A stretch of DNA of 64,000 bases from Hymenobacter lucidus (GTDB taxonomy: Bacteria > Bacteroidota > Bacteroidia > Cytophagales > Hymenobacteraceae): NCBI RefSeq assembly GCF_020447265.1, contig NZ_JAJADR010000002.1, forward strand, positions 868,001 through 932,000, in the 5' to 3' direction. This document shows positions 40,431 to 48,648 of this stretch, piece by piece (the first letter of the stretch is position 1; each line of letters begins with the position of its first letter). Position numbers and translations under genes: made by a program. A model generated the notes under the pieces. It did not search any database. It had not been told where the DNA came from and was given only the letters and a program-made list of their open reading frames with translations.

Positions 40431-40531
40431 AACGTCATTCCGAGCGAAGCCGAGGAATCTGGCGTGGCGTCGTTAGATTACTAATCAGACGTCAGCACGC
40501 GAAATTCCTCGGCTTCGCTCGGAATGACGTT
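40431..40531. repeat. GTCATTCCGAGC inverted-repeat element, copy 2 (between coaC and coaB)
   Basis: The left arm 40431-40459 (AACGTCATTCCGAGCGAAGC and on) and the right arm 40504-40531 are near-perfect complements. The inner bases GGCGTGGCGTCGTT resemble those of copy 3 at 48649. It lies inside what is a single coaBC reading frame in many bacteria. Confidence 0.85.
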
Positions 40532-40551
40532 CTAATTGCTCTACTCACTCA

Positions 40552-41100
40552 CTACCCAAAGAACCGCTCTAACTCCGCCACAATATCCTCGGGCTCCAGC
40601 ATGCGGCCGGGACCCGATAGGCCGCTGGCCAGCTCCCCCACCGGCGACTCCAGCACGTGGTTGCCGAAGCTACGCAGCCGCTCGAAGTTGTGGGTCACGG
40701 CCGGGTGCACGTACATATCCAGGTCCATGGCCGGGGCAAAGAACACGGGGCAACGGGCCGATAAGTACACGGCTGCCAGCAGGTTGGGGCAGTGGCCGTT
40801 GGCCAGCTGGGCTACCGTATTGGCGCTGGCCGGGGCAATCAGTAGCGCGTCGGCCCAAAGGCCCAGCTCTACGTGGTTGTGCCATTCGCCGGCCGCTTCG
40901 TTGCGCAGAAAGCTGGTCAGGACGGGCTTTTTGGAGAGCGTGCCCAGCGTGAGGGGCGTAACAAAGGCCGAGGCCGAGGCCGTCAGAATGACTTGCACCT
41001 CGGCCCCGGCCTTGATCAGCAGACGCACCAGAATGGCAGATTTGTACGCGGCAATGCTGCCGCATACTCCCAGCACAATCTTGCGGCCTTGTAGCGGCAT
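40552..41100 (-). CDS. coaC: Phosphopantothenoylcysteine decarboxylase domain flavoprotein (CoaC)
   Basis: A 182-residue HFCD-type flavoprotein that removes CO2 from phosphopantothenoylcysteine to give pantetheine phosphate. Family motifs: GVCGSIAAYKSA (FMN), the active-site His in HNHVELG, PASANT and APAMDLDMY; the usual PAMNxxM Asn is replaced here by Asp. The start lies 9 bp after the rpoZ stop, so it is co-transcribed with bamD and rpoZ. It ends at 40552 with no ligase domain, unlike standard CoaBC. Confidence 0.92.
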   Translation of the reverse strand: MPLQGRKIVLGVCGSIAAYKSAILVRLLIKAGAEVQVILTASASAFVTPLTLGTLSKKPVLTSFLRNEAAGEWHNHVELGLWADALLIAPASANTVAQLANGHCPNLLAAVYLSARCPVFFAPAMDLDMYVHPAVTHNFERLRSFGNHVLESPVGELASGLSGPGRMLEPEDIVAELERFFG

Positions 41101-41109
41101 CGCAGCTAG

Positions 41110-41454
41110 TTATTCGGCAGCCCGAACGATGGGCGCTTCCTCTTCAGCCGGCGTGCGGAACGTTACTTTGCCTTCCATAAATTCCTCAATGGCGAGGATG
41201 GTAGGCTTGGGCAGACGCTCGTAGTGTTTGGAAATTTCGATCTGCTCGCGGTTTTCGAATACTTCCTCCAGGTTATCAACTGTGGTAGCAAACTCGGACA
41301 GCTTGCCGTTCAGCTCCTCCTTCAGCTTTATCGAAATCTGATTGGCACGCTTCGAGATGATGGCAATCGACTCGTACACGTTGCCGGTTTCGTGGGTGAA
41401 GTCCGACATGTTGCGGGTCACGATGGAAGCAGAGACGTTGTTCGGAGTTTTCAT
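41110..41454 (-). CDS. rpoZ: RNA polymerase omega-like subunit (Rpb6/RpoZ family)
   Basis: A 114-residue protein. GNVYESIAIISKRANQISIK at about 24-43 is the omega/Rpb6 core that latches the beta' subunit, and ERLPKPTILAIEEFMEGKV is the Bacteroidota-specific tail. The frame runs 41 codons upstream of the chosen ATG at 41454 without similarity to the family. It sits between bamD (128 bp upstream) and coaC (9 bp downstream), the normal order in the phylum. Confidence 0.88.
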   Translation of the reverse strand: MKTPNNVSASIVTRNMSDFTHETGNVYESIAIISKRANQISIKLKEELNGKLSEFATTVDNLEEVFENREQIEISKHYERLPKPTILAIEEFMEGKVTFRTPAEEEAPIVRAAE

Positions 41455-41582
41455 ATGATGAAGGGTATTTAATGTGCTGATGTGGAGAATGTGCTCATGT
41501 GCTAACGGATGGGTAGGCTGAATGGGACTAATGTACTCAACAATAGTGGCGTTACTCGCGCCAGCTGTATTCAGCACATTAG

Positions 41583-42407
41583 TTACTTTGCCGCTGTATC
41601 AGTGGGCTTGATCTTGGCAATTTCCTCGCGGGACGTGGTGTACATCGTCTCCGCCGCTTTCAGGTTCCGGCTCTGCGGATAGTTGTCAATGAAGAACTGG
41701 TAGAACGAGAGTACTTCCAGATACCGTTCCCGCTGCTTTTCCGGTACGCTTTCCTTGGCCAGATCGTACTGGGCGTTCAGCTTGAGGAAAGCCGCTTCCT
41801 CATTATACGCCGAAGAAGGGTACTGCTGCTGAAACGAGTTGAAGGCCGTAACGGCCGACTGGTAGTAGCGAATGTTGTAGTAGAGCTTGGCACTCTGGAA
41901 CGCCTTATTCTCCAGCTTCTTCTGCAACTCCTGCGACATATTCTCGGCTTCGGGCCGGAACTGGCTGGTTGGGTACCGGTTCAGGAAATCCTGGATAGAC
42001 TCAAGGGCCGAGTAGGTGTTGGTCTGGTCGAGCTCAAACTCCGGAGAGTCGCGGAACAAGGATTTGGAATGCAGAAACGTGGCTTCCTCGGCGTAGGTCG
42101 AGTTGGGGTACGTGTCGGCAAACGACTTGAAGTAGTAGGCACTCAGCACGTAGTTGCGCTGGCGGTAGTTGGTATTGGCGAAGTAAAACTGGGCCTTCTC
42201 GGCCTCGGGGCGGCCTTTCAACAGCGGAATCAGGTCTTCGAGCAGGGTGCCGGCTTTGAAGAAGTCGCCCTTGTCGTAGTACTGCACGGCGGCCTCGTAC
42301 TTCTTATTGACGTCGCCGCTCTTGAGCAGCTTTTGGTAGCCGGTGCACGAGCCAAGCAGCAACGTACTCACTAACAGAATAAAGAAGGCGGGGCGGAAAG
42401 ACTGCAT
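41583..42407 (-). CDS. bamD: Outer membrane assembly lipoprotein BamD
   Basis: A 274-residue lipoprotein of the Bam complex that inserts outer-membrane barrels. The signal ends in LLLGSC (lipid Cys at about 21). TPR repeats follow: YEAAVQYYDKGDFFKAGTLL, AQFYFANTNYRQRNYVLSAY and FLNRYPTSQFRPEAENM are typical BamD segments. The start at 42407 is supported by the lipobox and by a full-consensus promoter that ends eight bases upstream. It is first in the bamD-rpoZ-coaC-coaB-porD order. Confidence 0.93.
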   Translation of the reverse strand: MQSFRPAFFILLVSTLLLGSCTGYQKLLKSGDVNKKYEAAVQYYDKGDFFKAGTLLEDLIPLLKGRPEAEKAQFYFANTNYRQRNYVLSAYYFKSFADTYPNSTYAEEATFLHSKSLFRDSPEFELDQTNTYSALESIQDFLNRYPTSQFRPEAENMSQELQKKLENKAFQSAKLYYNIRYYQSAVTAFNSFQQQYPSSAYNEEAAFLKLNAQYDLAKESVPEKQRERYLEVLSFYQFFIDNYPQSRNLKAAETMYTTSREEIAKIKPTDTAAK

Positions 42408-42415
42408 AAGGGGGA

Positions 42416-42446
42416 CAAAGGTAACAGATTGCAAAGCCGAATCAAA
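42416..42446 (-). promoter_or_regulatory. Full-consensus Bacteroidota promoter of bamD
   Basis: On the minus strand TTTG (42446-42443) is followed after exactly 19 bases by TACCTTTG (42423-42416), the -33/-7 pair of the housekeeping sigma factor of the phylum. The ATG comes only eight bases later, implying a very short or absent leader. Confidence 0.75.
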
Positions 42447-42463
42447 GGTAGAGTCCTGGGGCG

Positions 42464-44209
42464 CTATTTGGCAGCCTGTGGGGCCGGCACTTTGGGCTTA
42501 GGAGCAGCGGCTGGTGGCGTTTTTGCTTTAATCGGCGCGGTTTTGGGCTTGGCCGCTGGGGTAGCCTTGGCTTTTCCAGCTTTGGCTTTGACGGCCGTTT
42601 TAGGTTTGGCTTTCGCCTTGGGCTTGGGCTTGGCTTTTGCCGGCAGGGCGAAGTGCTTGCCTAACACCAGGCGGCGGGTAGGCCGTTCCGTGGCGCGCCA
42701 GGTAAAGCCCTTGAGCTTCTGGTCCTCGGGTTTCAGCTCGTGGGGCGGAATAAAGCTGGCGTCGGGGTTGGTGAGAAAGGATATCGTTTGGAGCTTGTTG
42801 TCGGCGAAGCGCAGAGCCATGTTGGCACTCACAGCCTTGTTGAGGCCCGTCACGGCCGTATCAGCTTCAAGAGCATAGTAGAGGCTCTCGGCGTTGCCAA
42901 GCACGTCCACTTTTTTTATTTTGTTGTCCACGAAGTAGGCCACCATGTTGCGGCCCTTCACCTGGTTGTAGTTCAGAATCGTGTCTTGGCCAATGATAAA
43001 CGAGTTGGCATACAGGCGCATCTGGTCCACTTTGCCCTTGCGCTGCCGGATTTCCATGCTGTCGGCCGTCAGCTGGTTTTTGTCCGACCACAGCACCGGC
43101 CGCTTGTTGAGGTAGATGATGGAATCCTGCCGGTCGTAGGTCAGCGAATCGCAGCGGCCCTGTAGGTCCTTGCGGAAGATCTTCACTTTCGGGTACGCAT
43201 ACAGCACACCGGCCACGTTTTTGGGCGGCCGGCCTTCCACGCTCACCAGCGTATCGGCGGCCAGGTAGAGCGTGTCGCCGTCGGAAATATTGCGCATCAC
43301 CGGGCTGCTGCCGTACACTTTGGTGCGGCCCAGGCCCCGCCAGTACTTGCCCACGTCACCGCGCAGCACGATGTTGTCTTTCTTGGAGGTCATCGAGACG
43401 TGGCCGGTAGCTACGCCGTACTGCCGGGCTTCGTCATACACCAGCTTATCCCCGCCGAGCAGGTAGTTGGGCGTTTCGATTTTGGCGTTGCGCTGGAAAT
43501 TGGAAACCTTCGTGCGGGTGTTATAGGTGCCGTTTTCGGCGTAGAGGTTGCCCTGCTTGCCCGTAATGCGCGTGGGGCCGAAAAAGTAGGCAATCTTCGA
43601 CACCGTATTATACTGCAGCGTATCGGTGTCGATGTTGTTTTCCTTGGTCACCAGCTTCACGTTGCGCTTGAAGCTGAACACTTTCGAGGTCGTATTATAG
43701 TAGCCGTACTGGCTGTCGAGCGTGTTTTCGGGGTCGACGAGGTGGCCGCCGGTGCTGTAGTAGGCCAAGTTGCGGCTCAGGTCATAGTCGAGCACGGTGG
43801 TCGTGAGCGTCATGCGCGGGTCGCGCATCACCACGTTGCCGGTCATGCGGGCCTTGCGGGTGTCGCCGTCGTAGGTGGCCCGGTCGCCGGTGATGGTGAT
43901 GGTATCGTTCTGGATGATGCGCACGTTGCTGAAGGCTTCCAGCGCGTTTTTCTCCAGGTACTGGTAGGCCGAGTCGCAATACAGCAGCGTGGTGCCCTGC
44001 TTGAAGCTCACGTTGCCGATCAGCTTGCGGATTTCGACGCCGTTGAACGTGCCGCCAATCAGCTTCTCGGTGCCGGGCAGCAGCTCGATGCGCTGGCCAG
44101 GCTGCTGCGCGGGTGGAGTGGCCGGCCGGGGCCGGGGGCGCTGCTGCGCGTGGCTGAACAGCGGCAGGGCGGCCAGAAAAAACAGAAAAAGAAGCTTTAC
44201 AAAACGCAT
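42464..44209 (-). CDS. OstA-like protein (LPS transport, LptA/LptD N-domain-like)
   Basis: A 581-residue exported protein with signal MRFVKLLFLFFLAALPLFSHAQ. It has repeated OstA/LptA beta-jellyroll elements: LLYCDSAYQYLEKNALEAFS, VRIIQNDTITITGDRATYDG, GNVVMRDPRMTLTT and YNTRTKVSNFQRNAKIETPN, continuing to about 510. It would bind LPS or lipid A during export. The last 60 residues are a basic Lys-Ala-Pro tail (KAKPKPKAKAKPKTAVKA) resembling histone H1 tails. A -7 box lies just before the start at 44209. It is 56 bp upstream of bamD on the same strand, linking two envelope-assembly functions. Confidence 0.87.
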   Translation of the reverse strand: MRFVKLLFLFFLAALPLFSHAQQRPRPRPATPPAQQPGQRIELLPGTEKLIGGTFNGVEIRKLIGNVSFKQGTTLLYCDSAYQYLEKNALEAFSNVRIIQNDTITITGDRATYDGDTRKARMTGNVVMRDPRMTLTTTVLDYDLSRNLAYYSTGGHLVDPENTLDSQYGYYNTTSKVFSFKRNVKLVTKENNIDTDTLQYNTVSKIAYFFGPTRITGKQGNLYAENGTYNTRTKVSNFQRNAKIETPNYLLGGDKLVYDEARQYGVATGHVSMTSKKDNIVLRGDVGKYWRGLGRTKVYGSSPVMRNISDGDTLYLAADTLVSVEGRPPKNVAGVLYAYPKVKIFRKDLQGRCDSLTYDRQDSIIYLNKRPVLWSDKNQLTADSMEIRQRKGKVDQMRLYANSFIIGQDTILNYNQVKGRNMVAYFVDNKIKKVDVLGNAESLYYALEADTAVTGLNKAVSANMALRFADNKLQTISFLTNPDASFIPPHELKPEDQKLKGFTWRATERPTRRLVLGKHFALPAKAKPKPKAKAKPKTAVKAKAGKAKATPAAKPKTAPIKAKTPPAAAPKPKVPAPQAAK

Positions 44210-44216
44210 TTCAGGG

Positions 44217-44224
44217 CAAAGGTA
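44217..44224 (-). promoter_or_regulatory. -7 box of the OstA-like gene
   Basis: TACCTTTG on the minus strand ends seven bases before the ATG at 44209. No clear -33 TTTG is visible 19 bases upstream. Confidence 0.55.
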
Positions 44225-44295
44225 CGGAAGGCCCGCTGGTAACGCCCATCTTTGCAGCGTAGTGCCCACCGTTGCCTTCCCGAATCAGTTTTTAT

Positions 44296-45624
44296 ATGCT
44301 TGAGCGTGTCCGTCAGTTTATTGCAGAACAGCAGCTTTTCTCCCCCGCCACCGACTATATCCTGGTAGCCGTCAGCGGCGGCATGGACTCGGTGGTATTG
44401 GCCGATGTGCTGCATCACCTGGAAATCAAGTTCGCCATTGCTCACTGCCACTTCGGCCTGCGCGGCGAGGAAGCCGATGCCGACGAGGAATTTGTGCGCA
44501 AGCTGGCTAAAAAGTACGAAGTGCCCTACTTCGCCGAGTTCTTCCAAACCAAAGAGTTTGCCGCCCAGGAAGGAATTTCGACCCAGATGGCGGCCCGTAC
44601 GCTGCGCTACGCCTGGTTTGAGCGGATTCGCCAGACCCAGCAGCTCGACTATATTGCCACGGCCCACCACCAGCGCGACGCGGCCGAAACCATGCTGCTC
44701 AACCTGACGCACGGCACCGGCTTGGCCGGTTTGCACGGCATCAAGGCCAAAAACGGCTTCATCATCCGGCCACTGCTGGGCCTGGGCAAGGAGGATCTGT
44801 ACGATTACTTGGTCGAAAACCGGCTGATCTGGCGCGAGGATGCCTCCAACGACAGCACGCTCTACCAGCGTAACCGCCTGCGCCACGACGTGCTACCGGT
44901 GTTGCGCGACATCAACCCCAACCTCGACCAGACCCTGCAGATAACCGCCGAGCGGGTGGGCGGAGCCGAGGAAATCGTGAGCCGCTACGTGGAAGACACC
45001 CAGGCCCAGGCCCGCCGCGACGAAGCCGACGTAACCTACCTGAACATCCCGACGCTGCAACGCACAGCCGCTACCACGCTGGTGCTGCACGAGCTGCTCA
45101 AGCCGTTTGGCTTCTCGTATCTGGTGGTGAAAGACATTGTGGCGGCCTTCGGGGCCGAGTCGGGCCGGCGGTTTGAGTCGCCGACGCACCTGCTGGTGAA
45201 AGACCGGGAACAGCTGGTTATCAAGCCCAAGCGCCTCACCCAGTTTGGCACCTACCAGCTGCAGGCCGGCCAGACCGAGCTGAAAGCCGAAGGCCTCAAC
45301 CTGCGCGCCGAGCTGAGCGAAAACACCGGCCAGGAAATTCCGCGCAGCAAATCGGTGGCTGCCCTGGATGCCGATAAGCTGAATTTCCCGCTCACGGTGC
45401 GGCGCTGGCAGGAAGGCGACTGGTTTATGCCCATCGGCATGAAAGGTAAGAAGCTGCTCTCCGACTTTCTGATTGACCAGAAAGTGCCGCTGAACCTGAA
45501 GGACGACGTGCGCGTGCTGGTCACGGCCGACCAGAAGATAGCCTGGATTATCGGTTTCCGGCCCGACGACCGGTTTAAAATCACCGAAGAAACCCAGCGC
45601 GTGCTCACGGTGCGCCGTATGTAG
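44296..45624 (+). CDS. tilS: tRNA(Ile)-lysidine synthetase
   Basis: A 442-residue enzyme that turns the wobble cytidine of the CAU anticodon of tRNA-Ile into lysidine. The PP-loop SGGMDS is at residues 27-32, ATAHHQRDAAETMLLNL carries the second ATP-site residues, and NRLRHDVLPVL is the family block before the C-terminal domains (about 210-442, with RRWQEGDWFMPIGMKGKKLL). The start at 44296 puts the PP-loop at the usual distance. CATCTTTG at 44247-44254 is a near-consensus -7 box. It is divergent from the OstA-like gene. Confidence 0.95.
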   Translation: MLERVRQFIAEQQLFSPATDYILVAVSGGMDSVVLADVLHHLEIKFAIAHCHFGLRGEEADADEEFVRKLAKKYEVPYFAEFFQTKEFAAQEGISTQMAARTLRYAWFERIRQTQQLDYIATAHHQRDAAETMLLNLTHGTGLAGLHGIKAKNGFIIRPLLGLGKEDLYDYLVENRLIWREDASNDSTLYQRNRLRHDVLPVLRDINPNLDQTLQITAERVGGAEEIVSRYVEDTQAQARRDEADVTYLNIPTLQRTAATTLVLHELLKPFGFSYLVVKDIVAAFGAESGRRFESPTHLLVKDREQLVIKPKRLTQFGTYQLQAGQTELKAEGLNLRAELSENTGQEIPRSKSVAALDADKLNFPLTVRRWQEGDWFMPIGMKGKKLLSDFLIDQKVPLNLKDDVRVLVTADQKIAWIIGFRPDDRFKITEETQRVLTVRRM

Positions 45625-45660
45625 TGCAGCCTGCTACGTGCCTCTAAAATCCTGACTGTT

Positions 45661-46134
45661 ATGAAACTATATATAGCAGCCCTGTTGGCCCTAAGTGGCT
45701 GTATTATAGAAGACCCATGCGAGGAAATACCTAGCGCCGACAACGTGATGCTCAAGCTGCAACTGCTATCAGCCAGCGGCGAGCCATTCTTTTTTCGCCG
45801 TAACGGCTACGTTCGGGATTCGGCTCGGATAGTTGATGAGCAAGGGCTGCGCATAGATATCCCGATTCCTCAAGCTAGCCTAACGAACGACGCCCCCATT
45901 TCCTGCTATCTGCTGGAGAGGGGCAAAGAGCCCGTGCTGCATACACTCATTACTCGCCAGTATATGGTGTATTTCAAGAAAGCTGATCAGGACACCCTGC
46001 GGGTGCAATACCAGCTTTCCAAGAGTGACTGCAACACTCTGGACGTTGACGTGCTACAGGTCTTTTACAACAATAACCTGGTATACAACAACCCTTTAGA
46101 GACTAGCGCAGAGATACTCGTAACAAAGCCTTAG
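45661..46134 (+). CDS. Hypothetical lipoprotein
   Basis: A 157-residue protein with a short signal ending LALSGC (Cys14) and a beta-rich body (VMLKLQLLSASGEPFFFRRN; QYMVYFKKADQDTLRVQYQL). It contains three further cysteines. No family is recognised. It is 36 bp after tilS and may ride on its transcript. Base composition is slightly AT-richer than tilS. Confidence 0.65.
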   Translation: MKLYIAALLALSGCIIEDPCEEIPSADNVMLKLQLLSASGEPFFFRRNGYVRDSARIVDEQGLRIDIPIPQASLTNDAPISCYLLERGKEPVLHTLITRQYMVYFKKADQDTLRVQYQLSKSDCNTLDVDVLQVFYNNNLVYNNPLETSAEILVTKP

Positions 46135-46247
46135 GCACGCTCCCAACTGCGCGCCGGTATCGTTCCCGTAACTTGTTCTAGGCCGCTACGGCTTTTCGCT
46201 TACTTTTACAGCCGCGAACAAAATTCTCAAAACCCAACCCATTACCG

Positions 46248-47189
46248 ATGAAAGTTACCGTAGTTGGGGCTGGCAACGTAGGCGCTACTTGCGCCGACGT
46301 TTTGGCCACCCGCGAAATCGCCAACGAAGTTGTTCTGGTTGACATTAAAGAAGGCTTCGCCGAAGGCAAGGCCTTGGATATCTGGCAGAAAGCCCCCATT
46401 ATCGGCTACGACACTCGCACGGTAGGTGTTACTGGCGACTACAGCCGCACTGCTGATTCGGACGTGGTGGTTATCACCTCGGGCCTGCCTCGCAAACCCG
46501 GCATGACCCGTGACGACCTGATTTCGACCAACGCCGGCATCGTGAAATCGGTAACCGAGCAGGTAGTGAAATACTCGCCCAACGCTATTATCATCATCGT
46601 GAGCAACCCGCTCGACGTGATGACCTACCAGGCTCACCTCACCTCGGGCCTGCCCCGCACCAAGGTGTTTGGCATGGCCGGCATTCTGGACACAGCCCGC
46701 TACCGCGCGTTCCTGGCCGAGGCCCTCAATGTAAGCCCCAAAGACATCCAGGCGGTGCTGATGGGCGGCCACGGCGACACGATGGTGCCCCTGCCCCGCT
46801 ACACCACCGTGGGCGGCATCCCGGTGACCGAGCTGATCGGCAAGGCTGAGCTCGACGCCATTGTGCAGCGCACGGCCCAGGGCGGCGGTGAGCTGGTGAA
46901 GCTCATGGGAACTTCGGCCTGGTATGCGCCCGGCGCCGCCGCGGCTCAGATGGTGGAAGCCATACTGCGCGACCAGCGCCGCGTATTCCCCGTCTGCATC
47001 AAGCTCGAAGGCGAGTACGGCATCGATGGCGTATACCTGGGTGCTCCGGTTATTCTGGGCAAAAACGGTATCGAGAAAGTTATTGAGCTCCAGCTCAACG
47101 ACGAAGAAAAAGCCCTGCTCGAAACCTCGCGCGGCCACGTGAAAGAAGTAATGGACGCCCTGGACAACATGAGCAAGGCCAGCGCCTAG
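46248..47189 (+). CDS. mdh: Malate dehydrogenase
   Basis: A 313-residue LDH-like malate dehydrogenase that converts malate to oxaloacetate with NAD. The NAD motif is VVGAGNVGATCADVLA at about 4-19, the substrate arginine is in GLPRKPGMTRDDL, and the catalytic His is in LMGGHGDTMV. Length and sequence fit the bacterial tetrameric LDH-like group. It has its own terminator at 47210. Confidence 0.96.
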   Translation: MKVTVVGAGNVGATCADVLATREIANEVVLVDIKEGFAEGKALDIWQKAPIIGYDTRTVGVTGDYSRTADSDVVVITSGLPRKPGMTRDDLISTNAGIVKSVTEQVVKYSPNAIIIIVSNPLDVMTYQAHLTSGLPRTKVFGMAGILDTARYRAFLAEALNVSPKDIQAVLMGGHGDTMVPLPRYTTVGGIPVTELIGKAELDAIVQRTAQGGGELVKLMGTSAWYAPGAAAAQMVEAILRDQRRVFPVCIKLEGEYGIDGVYLGAPVILGKNGIEKVIELQLNDEEKALLETSRGHVKEVMDALDNMSKASA

Positions 47190-47209
47190 CGTATTCCAGC
47201 ATCCGTAAG

Positions 47210-47245
47210 AAAGGCCGCTCTGCACTGCAGGGCGGCCTTTTTTTC
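47210..47245 (+). terminator. Terminator of mdh
   Basis: AAAGGCCGC and GCGGCCTTT form a 9-bp stem with a 13-base loop, followed by a T run. Confidence 0.9.
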
Positions 47246-47294
47246 TGTCGTCAATTGAGCTGCCAGTCAGTATCTTGCCGGTGAAAACCAATCT

Positions 47295-47927
47295 ATGCAC
47301 GTAAAACTCATTGACACCAACCCCGAAGTAACCGACGCCTGGGCCCTCGTTTTTGCCGACGTTCCGCAGGTCACCGTTATCCACGGCTCCATTTTCGACC
47401 ACCCCGCCGACGCCATCGTCAGCCCCGCCAACAGCTTCGGCTACATGAACGGCGGTATCGACTTCGCCATTTCCAAGCATCTGGGCTGGCACCTGGAGAA
47501 AAATCTGCAGCACCTCATTCGTACCAAGTACTACGGCGAGCTGCTGGTGGGCCAGGCCGAAATCATCGAAACCGGCAGCCCGTTGTTTCCCTTCCTGATT
47601 GCCGCGCCCACCATGCGCACGCCCATGACCATCACGCGGGGCCCGAATGTGTACCAGAGCATGAAAGCCGTGCTGCAGCTGCTCCAATACGGCCACATGA
47701 GTACCGGAGAGCCGGTTCGGCAGCAGGTGAGCAGCATTGCCATTCCGGGGCTGGGTACGGGCGTGGGGCAGGTTCGGCCGCTGGTGTGCGCCCGACAGAT
47801 GCGCCTGGCGTGGGAAGACGTGCTGCACGAAAGATTTGCGACGGAAGCCGGCTGGGAGCAGATGTGCGCCAACTATGCCTACTTCTACACCCACAACCGG
47901 CCCGATATCAAGTACGACATCTACTAG
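47295..47927 (+). CDS. Macrodomain protein (ADP-ribose-binding type)
   Basis: A 210-residue single macrodomain. The ligand-site motifs are DAIVSPANSFGYMNGGIDFA (the N-A-N-S-type loop followed by a G-G-I loop) at about 39-58 and IAIPGLGTGVGQV (second phosphate loop) at about 147-159. Macrodomains bind or hydrolyse ADP-ribose and ADP-ribosylated protein or nucleic acid. It is cytoplasmic. Its stop is two bases before the start of an AlkD-like DNA glycosylase gene, so the two are translationally coupled, which points to a nucleic-acid damage role. TATCTTG at about 47270 is a possible -7 box. Confidence 0.88.
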   Translation: MHVKLIDTNPEVTDAWALVFADVPQVTVIHGSIFDHPADAIVSPANSFGYMNGGIDFAISKHLGWHLEKNLQHLIRTKYYGELLVGQAEIIETGSPLFPFLIAAPTMRTPMTITRGPNVYQSMKAVLQLLQYGHMSTGEPVRQQVSSIAIPGLGTGVGQVRPLVCARQMRLAWEDVLHERFATEAGWEQMCANYAYFYTHNRPDIKYDIY

Positions 47928-47929
47928 CC

Positions 47930-48631
47930 ATGCCTACTGCCGCCGCCGTTCAAGCCGCCATTGCCGCGCTGGCCCAACCTGGGCGAGCTGCGCTGGTAGC
48001 CCGCTTTTTCAAGACCGGGCCGGGCGAGTACGGCGAGGGTGACCAGTTCCTAGGCCTCACGCTGCCCCAGCAGCGGCTGGTAGCCAAAGAGTTTCGGGAG
48101 TTGCCGCTGGCGGAAGTAGAAAAGCTGCTAGCCAGTCCCTGGCACGAGCACCGGCAGACTGGCCTGATTATCTGGACGCTGCAGTTTGCCAAAGCCGGGC
48201 CCGCCGGACGACAGGCCATTCACGAAGCGTATCTGCACCACCGCAGCCGCGTCAACAATTGGAACCTGGTCGATATTACTTGTCCGCTACTGGTGGGCAC
48301 GTATCTACTGGATAAAAACCGGGCGCTACTCTACGAACTGGCCGCCGAGCCTAATCTTTGGAGTCAGCGTATGAGCATTGTTTCCACGCTGGCCTTCATT
48401 CGCAAGGGGCAGTTTCAGGACACTTTTGCGGTGGCCGAGCAGCTTCTCTCCCACCCCCACGACCTGATTCACAAGGCCACCGGCTGGATGCTGCGCGAAG
48501 TGGGCAAGCGTAACGAGGAGGCACTGGAAGAATTCCTGACTGACCATCACGGGCAGCTGCCCCGCACGGCCCTGCGCTATGCCATCGAAAAGCTCACGCC
48601 GGCGCAGCGGCAGCGGCACATGCAGAAATAG
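47930..48631 (+). CDS. DNA alkylation repair protein (AlkD-like)
   Basis: A 233-residue HEAT-like repeat DNA glycosylase that removes alkylated bases such as 3-methyladenine and 7-methylguanine. Key blocks are YGEGDQFLGLTLPQQRLVAK, the catalytic-region RVNNWNLVDITCPLLVGTYL with W and D, SQRMSIVSTLAFIRKGQF and HKATGWMLREVGKRN. The start at 47930 gives the family length and lies two bases after the macrodomain stop. An inverted-repeat terminator element follows at 48649. Confidence 0.92.
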   Translation: MPTAAAVQAAIAALAQPGRAALVARFFKTGPGEYGEGDQFLGLTLPQQRLVAKEFRELPLAEVEKLLASPWHEHRQTGLIIWTLQFAKAGPAGRQAIHEAYLHHRSRVNNWNLVDITCPLLVGTYLLDKNRALLYELAAEPNLWSQRMSIVSTLAFIRKGQFQDTFAVAEQLLSHPHDLIHKATGWMLREVGKRNEEALEEFLTDHHGQLPRTALRYAIEKLTPAQRQRHMQK

Positions 48632-48648
48632 CACCTGTTTAAACAGCA

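Noticed and set aside
46242..47894. A 550-codon open frame on the minus strand across mdh and the macrodomain gene
   Set aside because: It lies antisense to two clear genes and its composition is that of a shadow frame (His-, Gly- and Val-rich). GC-rich genes give long antisense frames by chance.
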